50,446 nt of DNA from LMUY01 sp964657445 (lineage in GTDB: Bacteria > Pseudomonadota > Alphaproteobacteria > Acetobacterales > Acetobacteraceae), in assembly GCA_964657445.1 (NCBI GenBank), contig CAZZVB010000005.1, forward strand, positions 1 to 50,446. Reading direction: 5' to 3'. Under the pieces are notes generated by a model, which did not search any database, was not told the origin of the DNA, and worked only from the letters and a program-made list of their open reading frames with translations. Both the position numbers and the translations under genes were made by a program. Positions 24,844 through 31,849 of this stretch are shown in pieces. How positions within the stretch are numbered: the stretch's first letter is position 1; every line of letters starts with the position of its first letter.

Positions 24844-26123
24844 GCGGGGTGCGGCGCAACGTCCTGTTCCTGCAGGGCATGGCGAGCCGGTTCTTCGCCC
24901 AACTCGGCGCGGCGCTGGCGGCGCGTGGCCACACGGTCCACCGCGTCAATTTCAATGCCGGCGACCGCCTGTTCTGGGGCCTGCCCAACGGCGTCGATTT
25001 TCGCGGCCGTCCGGAAGACTGGCCGGAGTTCCTGCACGCGCTGATCCGCCGGCGCGACATCACCGACATCATCCTGTTCGGCGATTGCCGCCCGTTGCAT
25101 GCCGCCGCGATCTCGCTGGCAGGGGCGCTGAACGTAGCTGTGCACGTCTGCGAGGAAGGTTACATCCGGCCGGATTGGGTGGTGTTCGAACTGGGCGGCG
25201 TGAACGGCCATTCCTCGCTGCCGCGCGACCCTGCGTGGTACCGGACGCAAGCCGCGTCCCTCGCGCCCTTGCCGGCGCGCTCGCCGGTCCGCTCCAGCCT
25301 GCGCCGCCGCGGGGCCGAGGATCTGCTTTACAACGCCGCCGCGATGGCCGGCGGCCTGGCCTATCCGCACTACCGCACGCACCGGCCGCGGCACCGGATG
25401 CTCGAATACGCATCCTGGACACGCAAATTGCTGGACAACGGCAATCGGCGGCAACGCTCCATGGCCGATCTCGGCCGGATCGCGGCCGGCCGGTATTACC
25501 TGCTCCCGCTGCAGCTCGAGACAGACAGCCAGATCCGGCAGCATTCGCCCTTCGCCGGCTTGCGCCCGATGATCGCGCGCACCATCGCCTCGTTCGTGCG
25601 GCATGCGCCGGCGGATACGCAGCTCGTCGTGAAGGAACATCCGCTCGACGACGGCGCGGTGAACTGGCGGCAGATCGTGACCGAGATTGCGGCGAATGAG
25701 GGCGCCAGCGCGCGCGTCGTGCACCTGGAGACCGGCGACACCCACTCGCTGGTGGCCGGTGCGCGCGGCCTGGTCACCGTCAACAGCACCACGGGCACGC
25801 TGGCCTTGTCATCGGGGGTGCCGGTGATCACGCTCGGTCTGGCGATCTACGACATCGCCGGGCTGACCTTCCAGGGCGAGCTGGACCAGTTCTGGGGCGG
25901 CGCCGCCCCGCCGGATGCCGCGCTGTACGATGCGTTCCGGCGCACCCTGGCCGATCGCTGCCTGCTGCCTGGCAGCTTCTTCAGCGATGAGGGCATCAAG
26001 CTGCTGGTATCGCATGCCGTGCTGCGGCTGGAGGCGACGCCGTTGCCGGTGCGGGTATTGATCGATCCGGCACGTGCAGCGAACCCCGCGCTCGCGGACG
26101 GCTTGCTGGCGGCGTCATCCTGA
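24840..26123 (+). CDS. kpsS: Capsule Kdo transferase KpsS
   Basis: A 427-residue protein with the KpsS pattern: F-L-Q-G-M-A-S-R-F-F near the N terminus, H-R-V-N-F-N-A-G-D, I-L-F-G-D-C-R-P-L-H, and E-E-G-Y-I-R-P-D-W. Later motifs V-K-E-H-P-L-D and V-N-S-T-T-G-T-L-A match the nucleotide-binding half. KpsS adds the first Kdo to the phosphatidylglycerol acceptor, and KpsC extends it. ATG 24840 overlaps the kpsC stop (ATGA). Length is close to the usual family size of about 390-430. Confidence 0.9.
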   Translation: MSGVRRNVLFLQGMASRFFAQLGAALAARGHTVHRVNFNAGDRLFWGLPNGVDFRGRPEDWPEFLHALIRRRDITDIILFGDCRPLHAAAISLAGALNVAVHVCEEGYIRPDWVVFELGGVNGHSSLPRDPAWYRTQAASLAPLPARSPVRSSLRRRGAEDLLYNAAAMAGGLAYPHYRTHRPRHRMLEYASWTRKLLDNGNRRQRSMADLGRIAAGRYYLLPLQLETDSQIRQHSPFAGLRPMIARTIASFVRHAPADTQLVVKEHPLDDGAVNWRQIVTEIAANEGASARVVHLETGDTHSLVAGARGLVTVNSTTGTLALSSGVPVITLGLAIYDIAGLTFQGELDQFWGGAAPPDAALYDAFRRTLADRCLLPGSFFSDEGIKLLVSHAVLRLEATPLPVRVLIDPARAANPALADGLLAASS

Positions 26124-26151
26124 CGCCCCGCATGGGCAAGGGCTGATCCCG

Positions 26152-27624
26152 GTGCATTTAGGGTCGGCCTTTATCATCGTCGTGCTGGCATGGTGCGCGC
26201 TGCGGTCTGGCACCGGGGCACCTTTGCTGGCGCCGTTGCGTTCGCTCGCCCCGGATTTCCTGCCCGTCCTGGTGGTCTGGCTTTGGCTTGCCGCCATCAC
26301 GGCCCGGCCGCTGGCAGCCGCCGAGATCCTGGCGCTGCTTGTGCTGGGCCTATTGCGTGCGAACACGACGAAGCTTCTGGTCACCAACGAGCCCCTGGTG
26401 TTCAGCGACGCGCACTTGCTGGCGATCGCCTGGCAGCCGCGCTTGTACTGCCAGTTCGTCAACCCGGTCCGGCACGGCTTGGCCGCGGTGATCGTGGTTG
26501 CCGCGGCACTGTTCATGTTCGCACAGGAAGCGCCGTTTTGGGGCGTGGCGGGCTCGACCGTCGCTGCCCTCGCCGGCACCGGCGCCTGGGTCGCAGGCCG
26601 CCGGTGGCAGGGCCTGCGGTCCTGCCTGGGGCGTTTGGTTCCCAGCACGCCCCTTGCCGACCCCGGGCAGAACATCGCCGCACTCGGGCCGATCGCCGGC
26701 ACGCTCGCGCAGGCGGCCATGGCGCGGACGCAACGCCGCCGGCTGGTACGGATCGGGCCGCTGAGCCGGCAGGGCGCCGATGAGCCGCCCGATGGCCCGG
26801 TGGTGATGCTGCAACTGGAATCGTTCTTCGACCCGCGCAAGCTCGGCCTCGCCGTGCCGCCGGGACTGATGGCGCAGTACGACCGCCTTGCATCCGGCTC
26901 GCTGGCGTTCGGCAGCATGGCGACACCGGCCTTCGGCGCAAACACCATCCGGACGGAATTCGCGGCCCTGACCGGGTTGCCGGAAGACGCACTGGGACTG
27001 GACCGGTTCAACCCGTACGCGGCGTTCGGGCACAGCCCCATCGACACCATCGCCTGGCGCTTGCGCGACCAGGGCTTCCACACCGTCTGCATCCATCCCT
27101 TCGACCGGACATTCTACCGGCGCGATGAGGTGATGCCTAATCTTGGCTTCGACCGTTTCATCGCGATCGATGAGTTCGCGGACGATCGGCCCGGCGCCGG
27201 CTATGTGCCGGACATCGCCCTGATGCGGAAGGTCGGCGCCGTGCTGGAGCTGTACGGGCCGCAGACCTTCGTGTTTGCCATTTCGATCGGCAACCACTCG
27301 CCCTGGCCCGCGGTTGCGGGGAATGGGCCGCTTCCTGGCTTCCTGGCCGGGCTGGCCGCGACGGACGCGGCGCTGGGGTTCATGGCGCAGACCCTGCAGA
27401 CACGCTTCGGCGGTGCCACGCTGGCCGCGTTCGGCGACCACCAGCCGCAGATCGATGGCATCGGCAAGCTGCGCGACATTTCGACGGACTACCTGATCTG
27501 GCGCGACGGCCAGGGGGCGGGCCGCCGGCAGGACATCCTGGCACATGCGCTGCCGGCGATGACGCTGCGGGCCGCGGCCAGCGTGCGCCCGGCGCTTCCC
27601 GCTGTCGCGGTTCCAGCGAGGTGA
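26152..27624 (+). CDS. LtaS/MdoB-like sulfatase-fold membrane transferase
   Basis: A 490-residue membrane protein from GTG 26152; an in-frame ATG at 26074 would overlap kpsS by 50 bases. Three or four hydrophobic segments lie in the first 150 residues. The soluble domain has M-L-Q-L-E-S-F-F-D, then F-G-A-N-T-I-R-T-E-F-A-A-L-T with the Thr expected at the catalytic position, S-I-G-N-H-S-P-W, and F-G-D-H-Q-P, which supply metal ligands. This resembles phosphoglycerol or phosphoethanolamine transferases using a phospholipid donor. In the kpsCS operon it may decorate the capsule or its anchor. A true sulfatase is less likely, as no C/S-x-P-x-R motif is seen. Confidence 0.8.
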   Translation: MHLGSAFIIVVLAWCALRSGTGAPLLAPLRSLAPDFLPVLVVWLWLAAITARPLAAAEILALLVLGLLRANTTKLLVTNEPLVFSDAHLLAIAWQPRLYCQFVNPVRHGLAAVIVVAAALFMFAQEAPFWGVAGSTVAALAGTGAWVAGRRWQGLRSCLGRLVPSTPLADPGQNIAALGPIAGTLAQAAMARTQRRRLVRIGPLSRQGADEPPDGPVVMLQLESFFDPRKLGLAVPPGLMAQYDRLASGSLAFGSMATPAFGANTIRTEFAALTGLPEDALGLDRFNPYAAFGHSPIDTIAWRLRDQGFHTVCIHPFDRTFYRRDEVMPNLGFDRFIAIDEFADDRPGAGYVPDIALMRKVGAVLELYGPQTFVFAISIGNHSPWPAVAGNGPLPGFLAGLAATDAALGFMAQTLQTRFGGATLAAFGDHQPQIDGIGKLRDISTDYLIWRDGQGAGRRQDILAHALPAMTLRAAASVRPALPAVAVPAR

Positions 27625-28790
27625 CCGCGGCACCCTTGCTGCTGGACCTCACGCGCCTGCTGCAACGGTCCAGCCTGGGGCGGCCGAGCGGGGTGGATCG
27701 CGTCGAGTTCGCCTACGCCGAACACCTGCATCATCGGGCGGCGGACCGGCTGACCTTCGTCGCCGTGGACAAGCTCGGCAGGCTGCTGTTCCTGCCGCAT
27801 GCGCTGACGATCGGGTTCCTGCGCGACACCGCGGCGGCTTGGCAATGCGGCGCGCCATCCGCCGGGCACCTCGCCACGCGGGCGGACCGCCTGCTGCAGC
27901 ATGCCTCGCTGGTGCGGCCGCATGGCGGCGGAGCGCGGCCGTTCTACCTCATCATCGCGCACCAGCACCTGCACAAGCGGGCGCGGCTGGACCGCGTGCT
28001 GACCGCAACCAACGGCCGGCTGGTCACCTTCATCCACGACCTGATCCCGATCCAGTTCCCGGAATATGCCCGGCCCGGCCATGCCGAGCGCCATACTGCC
28101 CGCATCGAGACGGCGACCGGACTGGCCGATGCGATCATCGTGAACTCGGCGGCGACGGGTGCGGCGCTGGCGCCCTATCTCGCAGCGTCCGGTCGCAAGC
28201 CGGAGGTTGTGGTCGCGCATCTCGGCACCAGCCGGCTGCCGGCGCGGGCAGGCCGGGGCGGCGCACCCGGCGTCCCGTTCTTCGTCTGCATCAGCACGAT
28301 CGAGCCGCGGAAGAACCACCTGACCCTGCTGCACGTCTGGCGGCGGCTGGCGGAACGGCACGGCGACCGTACGCCGCGGCTGGTGCTGGTGGGCCGGCGG
28401 GGATGGGAGAACGAGAATGTGGTCGATCTGCTGGAACGCTCGCCGCTGATCCGCCGCTTCGTGACCGAGAACCCGGCGACGACGGACGCCGAACTGGCGG
28501 ACTTGTTGGGGGGCTGCCGGGCCCTGCTGTTCCCGAGTTTTGCAGAAGGGTTCGGGATGCCAGTCGCCGAAGCGCTGGCGGCGGGGACGCCGGTGATCTG
28601 CAGCGACCTGCCGGTGTTGCGGGAGGTGGCGGGCGACGCGCCCACCTACCTCGACCCGATCGACGGGACGGCCTGGCTGGACGCGGTCGAGGCGGCGATG
28701 CGCAGCCCGCGGCCGGTTTTCGAATGCCCACGTGCGGTGACCTGGGAGGACCATTTCGACGCCGTGATGCCGTATCTGGAGGCAGGCTAG
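27621..28790 (+). CDS. Glycosyltransferase family 4
   Basis: A 389-residue GT-B glycosyltransferase. It has R-P-S-G-V-D-R-V-E near the N terminus, F-I-H-D-L-I-P-I-Q-F-P in the middle, S-T-I-E-P-R-K-N-H at the donor site and E-G-F-G-M-P-V-A-E as the E-x7-E motif. The GTG at 27621 overlaps the previous stop (GTGA), so it is the fourth gene of Block D. The third GT4 in the locus, it resembles the others most in the H-D-L-I-P and E-P-R-K-N segments. The 200 bases that follow contain no gene before arsR. Confidence 0.84.
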   Translation: MTAAPLLLDLTRLLQRSSLGRPSGVDRVEFAYAEHLHHRAADRLTFVAVDKLGRLLFLPHALTIGFLRDTAAAWQCGAPSAGHLATRADRLLQHASLVRPHGGGARPFYLIIAHQHLHKRARLDRVLTATNGRLVTFIHDLIPIQFPEYARPGHAERHTARIETATGLADAIIVNSAATGAALAPYLAASGRKPEVVVAHLGTSRLPARAGRGGAPGVPFFVCISTIEPRKNHLTLLHVWRRLAERHGDRTPRLVLVGRRGWENENVVDLLERSPLIRRFVTENPATTDAELADLLGGCRALLFPSFAEGFGMPVAEALAAGTPVICSDLPVLREVAGDAPTYLDPIDGTAWLDAVEAAMRSPRPVFECPRAVTWEDHFDAVMPYLEAG

Positions 28791-28955
28791 CGGATCGGCA
28801 CGACGTGCTGTGGCCTGATCACCTCGGCCAGCCAGAATGCCTGCCACCGACATGTCTTCGTCCAGGGTGCCTGCATGGACCGCTGGCTCGGGTCGGGATC
28901 AGGCAGGCGCAGTGCGGCTTCGGCAAAATCTTGACATTGCATCCGACTGTCGCCG

Positions 28956-28988
28956 TTGACTTCATGTCTGCATTTCCATACCTATGGA
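28956..28988 (+). promoter_or_regulatory. arsR promoter with overlapping operator
   Basis: TTGACT (28956-28961) and TACCTA (28979-28984), 17 bases apart, form a plausible -35/-10 pair. A perfect 6+6 inverted repeat TCCATA-CC-TATGGA (28975-28988) covers the -10 box, as expected for a self-repressing ArsR/SmtB regulator. The predicted start point falls about one base before the arsR ATG at 28992, so the message may be leaderless or nearly so; a GGAG at 28986-28989 is too close to the ATG to be an ordinary ribosome site. Confidence 0.5.
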
Positions 28989-28991
28989 GAT

Positions 28992-29284
28992 ATGGACAAA
29001 CTCTACGCCATAGCCGCGCTTGCTGCTCTTGCCCAAGAGACCCGCTTGGATATCTTCCGCCTGCTGGTGCAGGCGGGCGCGGACGGCTTGCCGGCCGGCC
29101 AAATTGGCGAGCGTCTCGGCTTACCAAGCGCCACGCTGTCGTTTCATCTCAACCAGCTGAAGCACGCTCACCTGGTCACGTTCCGCCGTGAAAGCCGCTC
29201 GCTGATCTACAAGGCAGCTTATCCGGTGATGAACGATTTGCTCGCCTACCTCACCGAGAACTGCTGCCAGGGCAACGCTGCCGC
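28992..29284 (+). CDS. arsR: ArsR family arsenic-responsive repressor (3' end lost in gap)
   Basis: 97 codons are visible before the run of N. A winged-helix DNA-binding domain spans about residues 4-75 (Q-E-T-R-L-D-I-F-R-L-L, then L-P-S-A-T-L-S-F-H-L-N-Q-L as recognition helix). The E. coli-type metal motif E-L-C-V-C-D-L is absent; instead a vicinal Cys91-Cys92 pair sits near the C terminus, as in the Acidithiobacillus-type ArsR in which a third Cys lies a few residues later, here inside the gap. It should repress the following ars genes until arsenite or an organoarsenical binds. Confidence 0.85.
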
Positions 29285-29384
29285 NNNNNNNNNNNNNNNN
29301 NNNNNNNNNNNNNNNNNNNNNNNNNNNNNNNNNNNNNNNNNNNNNNNNNNNNNNNNNNNNNNNNNNNNNNNNNNNNNNNNNNNN
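29285..29384. other. Assembly gap of 100 N
   Basis: Exactly 100 unknown bases between arsR and arsI, the conventional filler for a gap of unknown length. The 3' end of arsR is inside it; additional genes could be missing. The first bases after it (29385-29401) include AAGGAGAG, a good ribosome site for arsI. Confidence 0.95.
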
Positions 29385-29401
29385 CATCGAAGGAGAGCGT
29401 C

Positions 29402-29890
29402 ATGAAGCGCCTGCACGTGCACGTCGCCGTTGATGACCTGACGCATTCCATCGGCTTCTACAGCACGCTTTTTGCCGCCAAGCCGGTGGTCGTGAAGGCT
29501 GACTATGCCAAGTGGCTGCTCGACGATCCACGCGTGAATTTCGCAATCTCAACGCGTAGCGGTCAATCGGGCGTCGATCATCTCGGCATCCAGGTTGAAA
29601 CCCAGGATGAGCTGCAAGAAGTTTACGGGCGGCTGCAACAGGCCGACCGGCCGGTCCTGGAGGAAGGCGCCACCACCTGCTGCTACGCCCAGTCTGAAAA
29701 GTCTTGGATCACGGACCCGCAGGGCCTTTCCTGGGAGACGTTCCTGACGACAGGTGAAAGCACGGTCTATGGCGACAGCGCCGATCTCGGCGCCATCCGC
29801 ATCGCTGCGCCGGCCGCTGAGAGCGGAGCCTGCTGCGCGCCAAAGCCGAAGCTTGCGACAGACGCCTCGTGCTGCGGCCCGAGGCCTTAA
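29402..29890 (+). CDS. arsI: ArsI/CadI family heavy-metal resistance dioxygenase (C-As lyase)
   Basis: A 162-residue vicinal-oxygen-chelate protein. ArsI is an Fe(II)-dependent dioxygenase that breaks the carbon-arsenic bond of trivalent organoarsenicals such as MAs(III). Visible features: His5/His7 at the N terminus, V-D-H-L-G with His60, Glu112 in W-E-T-F (metal ligands), and the vicinal pair Cys93-Cys94 in T-T-C-C-Y that binds the arsenical. The S-W-I-T-D-P-Q-G motif is family-typical. A Cys-rich tail (G-A-C-C-A ... A-S-C-C-G) may bind more metal. A cadmium-binding role (CadI) is the alternative, less likely beside arsC and arsH. Confidence 0.87.
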   Translation: MKRLHVHVAVDDLTHSIGFYSTLFAAKPVVVKADYAKWLLDDPRVNFAISTRSGQSGVDHLGIQVETQDELQEVYGRLQQADRPVLEEGATTCCYAQSEKSWITDPQGLSWETFLTTGESTVYGDSADLGAIRIAAPAAESGACCAPKPKLATDASCCGPRP

Positions 29891-29912
29891 CCCATGGCTG
29901 TGAGCAGCGATC

Positions 29913-30614
29913 ATGGCTGGCTTTGATCTGTCACGACGCGTCGTAGCCGAAGTGCTCGGAACAGCATTCCTGGTCGCAACGGTGGTCGGTTCCGGCATCA
30001 TGGCTGAGACGCTGACCAAAGACGTGGCGTTAGCCCTGCTCGGCAACACCGTCGCCACGGGCGCCATGCTGGTAGTCCTGATCACGATCTTGGGGCCGAT
30101 CTCAGGGGCGCATTTCAATCCGGCCGTCTCGCTCGTATTCGCGATCAAAGGCGATCTCGCACGCCGGGATGCTGTGCTCTACACCGCGGCGCAGATCGCA
30201 GGTGGCATCATCGGCACGATCGTGGCCCATCTGATGTTCGGCTTACCCATCATCATGGCCTCCGAGCATATACGCACCGGCAACGCGCAATGGTTTGCAG
30301 AGTGGGTGGCAAGCTTTGGGCTGCTGATCACCATCCTCGCCGGCATCCGTTTTGCGCATGCAGCGGTGCCTTGGCTCGTCGGCCTCTACATCACGGCCGC
30401 CTATTGGTTTACCGCGTCCACGTCGTTCGCCAACCCGGCCGTCGCGATCGCGCGATCGCTCACCAACAGCTTTTCGGGCATTCGCCCGGCCGATCTGCCT
30501 GGCTTCATTCTTGCCGAATTCGCCGGCGCGCTCTGTGCGATGGCGCTGCTGAGCTGGCTCGTGCGCGCCCCGGCCGGCACCGTCGCTCCCATCAAGGCCG
30601 AGGCACAGTTATGA
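29913..30614 (+). CDS. MIP/aquaglyceroporin family channel, probable arsenite channel (AqpS-like)
   Basis: A 233-residue six-helix channel. The two NPA boxes are at 69-71 (A-H-F-N-P-A-V) and 174-176 (S-F-A-N-P-A-V), the second followed by the usual Arg (A-I-A-R-S). In rhizobial ars operons an aquaglyceroporin (AqpS) replaces ArsB and lets arsenite leave the cell down its gradient after ArsC reduces arsenate. Sitting between arsI and arsC, and overlapping arsC by four bases (ATGA), this gene most likely has that role. Organoarsenical transport is also possible. Confidence 0.83.
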   Translation: MAGFDLSRRVVAEVLGTAFLVATVVGSGIMAETLTKDVALALLGNTVATGAMLVVLITILGPISGAHFNPAVSLVFAIKGDLARRDAVLYTAAQIAGGIIGTIVAHLMFGLPIIMASEHIRTGNAQWFAEWVASFGLLITILAGIRFAHAAVPWLVGLYITAAYWFTASTSFANPAVAIARSLTNSFSGIRPADLPGFILAEFAGALCAMALLSWLVRAPAGTVAPIKAEAQL

Positions 30615-31016
30615 GCGTCACCATCTATCACAATCCAGCCTGTGGCACGTCGNNNNNNNNNNATGATCCGCGCGACCGGAACCGAACCCACGATCATCGA
30701 ATATCTGGCGACGCCGCCCGCTCGTGAAGAACTGCGCGACCTGGTGCAGCGCATGGGTATGACATTGCGCGACATTCTTCGTCAGAAAGGCACACCCTAT
30801 TTCGACCTGGGGCTTGATGACCCGACACTCTCAGATGCTGCCTTGCTCGATGCGATCGAGGCGCATCCAATCCTGATCAACCGGCCGATTGTTGTTACCA
30901 GCAAGGGCGTACGCCTTTGCCGGCCATCGGAAACGGTGCTCGATCTCCTCGATGCGCCGTTGCCGGCCGAGTATATCAAAGAGGACGGTGAGCGCATTGC
31001 CGGGCGCCAGGCATAA
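30611..31016 (+). CDS. arsC: Glutaredoxin-dependent arsenate reductase, interrupted by assembly gap
   Basis: The gene starts M-S-V-T-I-Y-H-N-P-A-C-G-T-S with catalytic Cys11, then 10 N (30653-30662), then M-I-R-A-T-G-T-E-P-T-I-I-E-Y-L through the C terminus. H-P-I-L-I-N-R-P-I-V-V and R-L-C-R-P-S-E contain the conserved active-site arginines. The two halves are in different frames across the gap. By comparison with well-known ArsC proteins five residues (15 bases, R-N-T-L-x) are missing, so the frame break reflects a wrong gap size, not a mutation. ArsC reduces arsenate to arsenite. It ends in TAATG, overlapping arsH by one base. Confidence 0.88.
30653..30662. other. Assembly gap of 10 N inside arsC
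   Basis: Ten unknown bases within arsC. The flanking frames differ by one (52 bases from the arsC ATG to the resumed frame at 30663). A true missing length of 15 bases would restore one frame and the standard ArsC spacing after the C-G-T-S motif. Confidence 0.9.
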
Positions 31017-31756
31017 TGGACGGTGTTGATATCCACGCACCCGATTTGCCGGCGCTCGATCGCGTGCATTTTGAGCGGCCCGATCCGGCGCGGCTGAGCG
31101 GCCCGGTATCGCAGCACCCGCCACGCATTCTGCTGCTGCACGGTTCGCTGCGTCAGCGCTCCTATTCGCGCTTGCTTGCTGATGAAGCGGAACGGATGCT
31201 TATCGCCATGGGCTGCGAGACGCGCCGGTTCGACCCGGCCGGCCTGCCTTTGCCGGATGCCGTCGAACCCTCGCATCCGAAGGTGCAGGAGCTACGCGCG
31301 CTCTCGTTGTGGTCGGAGGGACAGGTATGGAGCAGCCCCGAACGGCACGGCACATTGTCTGGAATCATGAAGTGCCAGATCGACTGGCTTCCCCTCAGCG
31401 AAGGCGGCGTGCGCCCGACCCAGGGCCGTACGCTTGCTGTCATGCAGGTCTCGGGTGGAAGTCAGTCTTTCAATGCCGTCAATGCCATGCGCCTGCTCGG
31501 GCGCTGGATGCGCATGATCACGATCCCCAATCAGTCAAGCGTGCCCAAAGCCTTTGAGCTGTTCGACGCGGCGGGACGTCTGCCGGCGGGGCCGCATTAT
31601 GAACGCTTGGTCGATGTGTGCGAGGAGTTGGTGCGGTTCACCTGGCTGACCCGCGACAATGCCCAGGAACTGGTCAACCGCTACAGCGAACGGATGGAAC
31701 GGGCCAGCAAACAGGCCGCCGCTGCCCGCAGCGTCGCCGAAGCGAGAACCGGGTAG
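31016..31756 (+). CDS. arsH: ArsH organoarsenical oxidase / NADPH-FMN reductase
   Basis: A 246-residue flavodoxin-like protein. G-S-L-R-Q-R-S-Y-S-R (about residues 43-52) is the FMN phosphate loop; S-P-E-R-H-G-T-L-S-G-I-M-K-C-Q-I-D-W and V-S-G-G-S-Q-S-F-N-A-V-N are ArsH signatures. ArsH oxidises trivalent methylated arsenicals to the less toxic pentavalent form using NADPH. Length and the extended N terminus match ArsH rather than generic FMN reductases. The start overlaps the arsC stop (TAATG). With ArsI in the same cluster, the strain appears equipped for both demethylation and oxidation of organoarsenicals. Confidence 0.92.
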   Translation: MDGVDIHAPDLPALDRVHFERPDPARLSGPVSQHPPRILLLHGSLRQRSYSRLLADEAERMLIAMGCETRRFDPAGLPLPDAVEPSHPKVQELRALSLWSEGQVWSSPERHGTLSGIMKCQIDWLPLSEGGVRPTQGRTLAVMQVSGGSQSFNAVNAMRLLGRWMRMITIPNQSSVPKAFELFDAAGRLPAGPHYERLVDVCEELVRFTWLTRDNAQELVNRYSERMERASKQAAAARSVAEARTG

Positions 31757-31849
31757 AGCGGCACTGGGGCGCGCGGCGGCATCCATGGGCACCTTGCCCC
31801 GCCGGGGTGGGGGCGGTACTGCCCAGCGGTTCGTCGCGCAGGTGATTGA

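Noticed and set aside
28791..28955. Possible terminator or small gene between the last capsule GT4 and arsR
   Set aside because: Only short, widely spaced complementary stretches were found, and no open frame has a ribosome site or protein-like composition.
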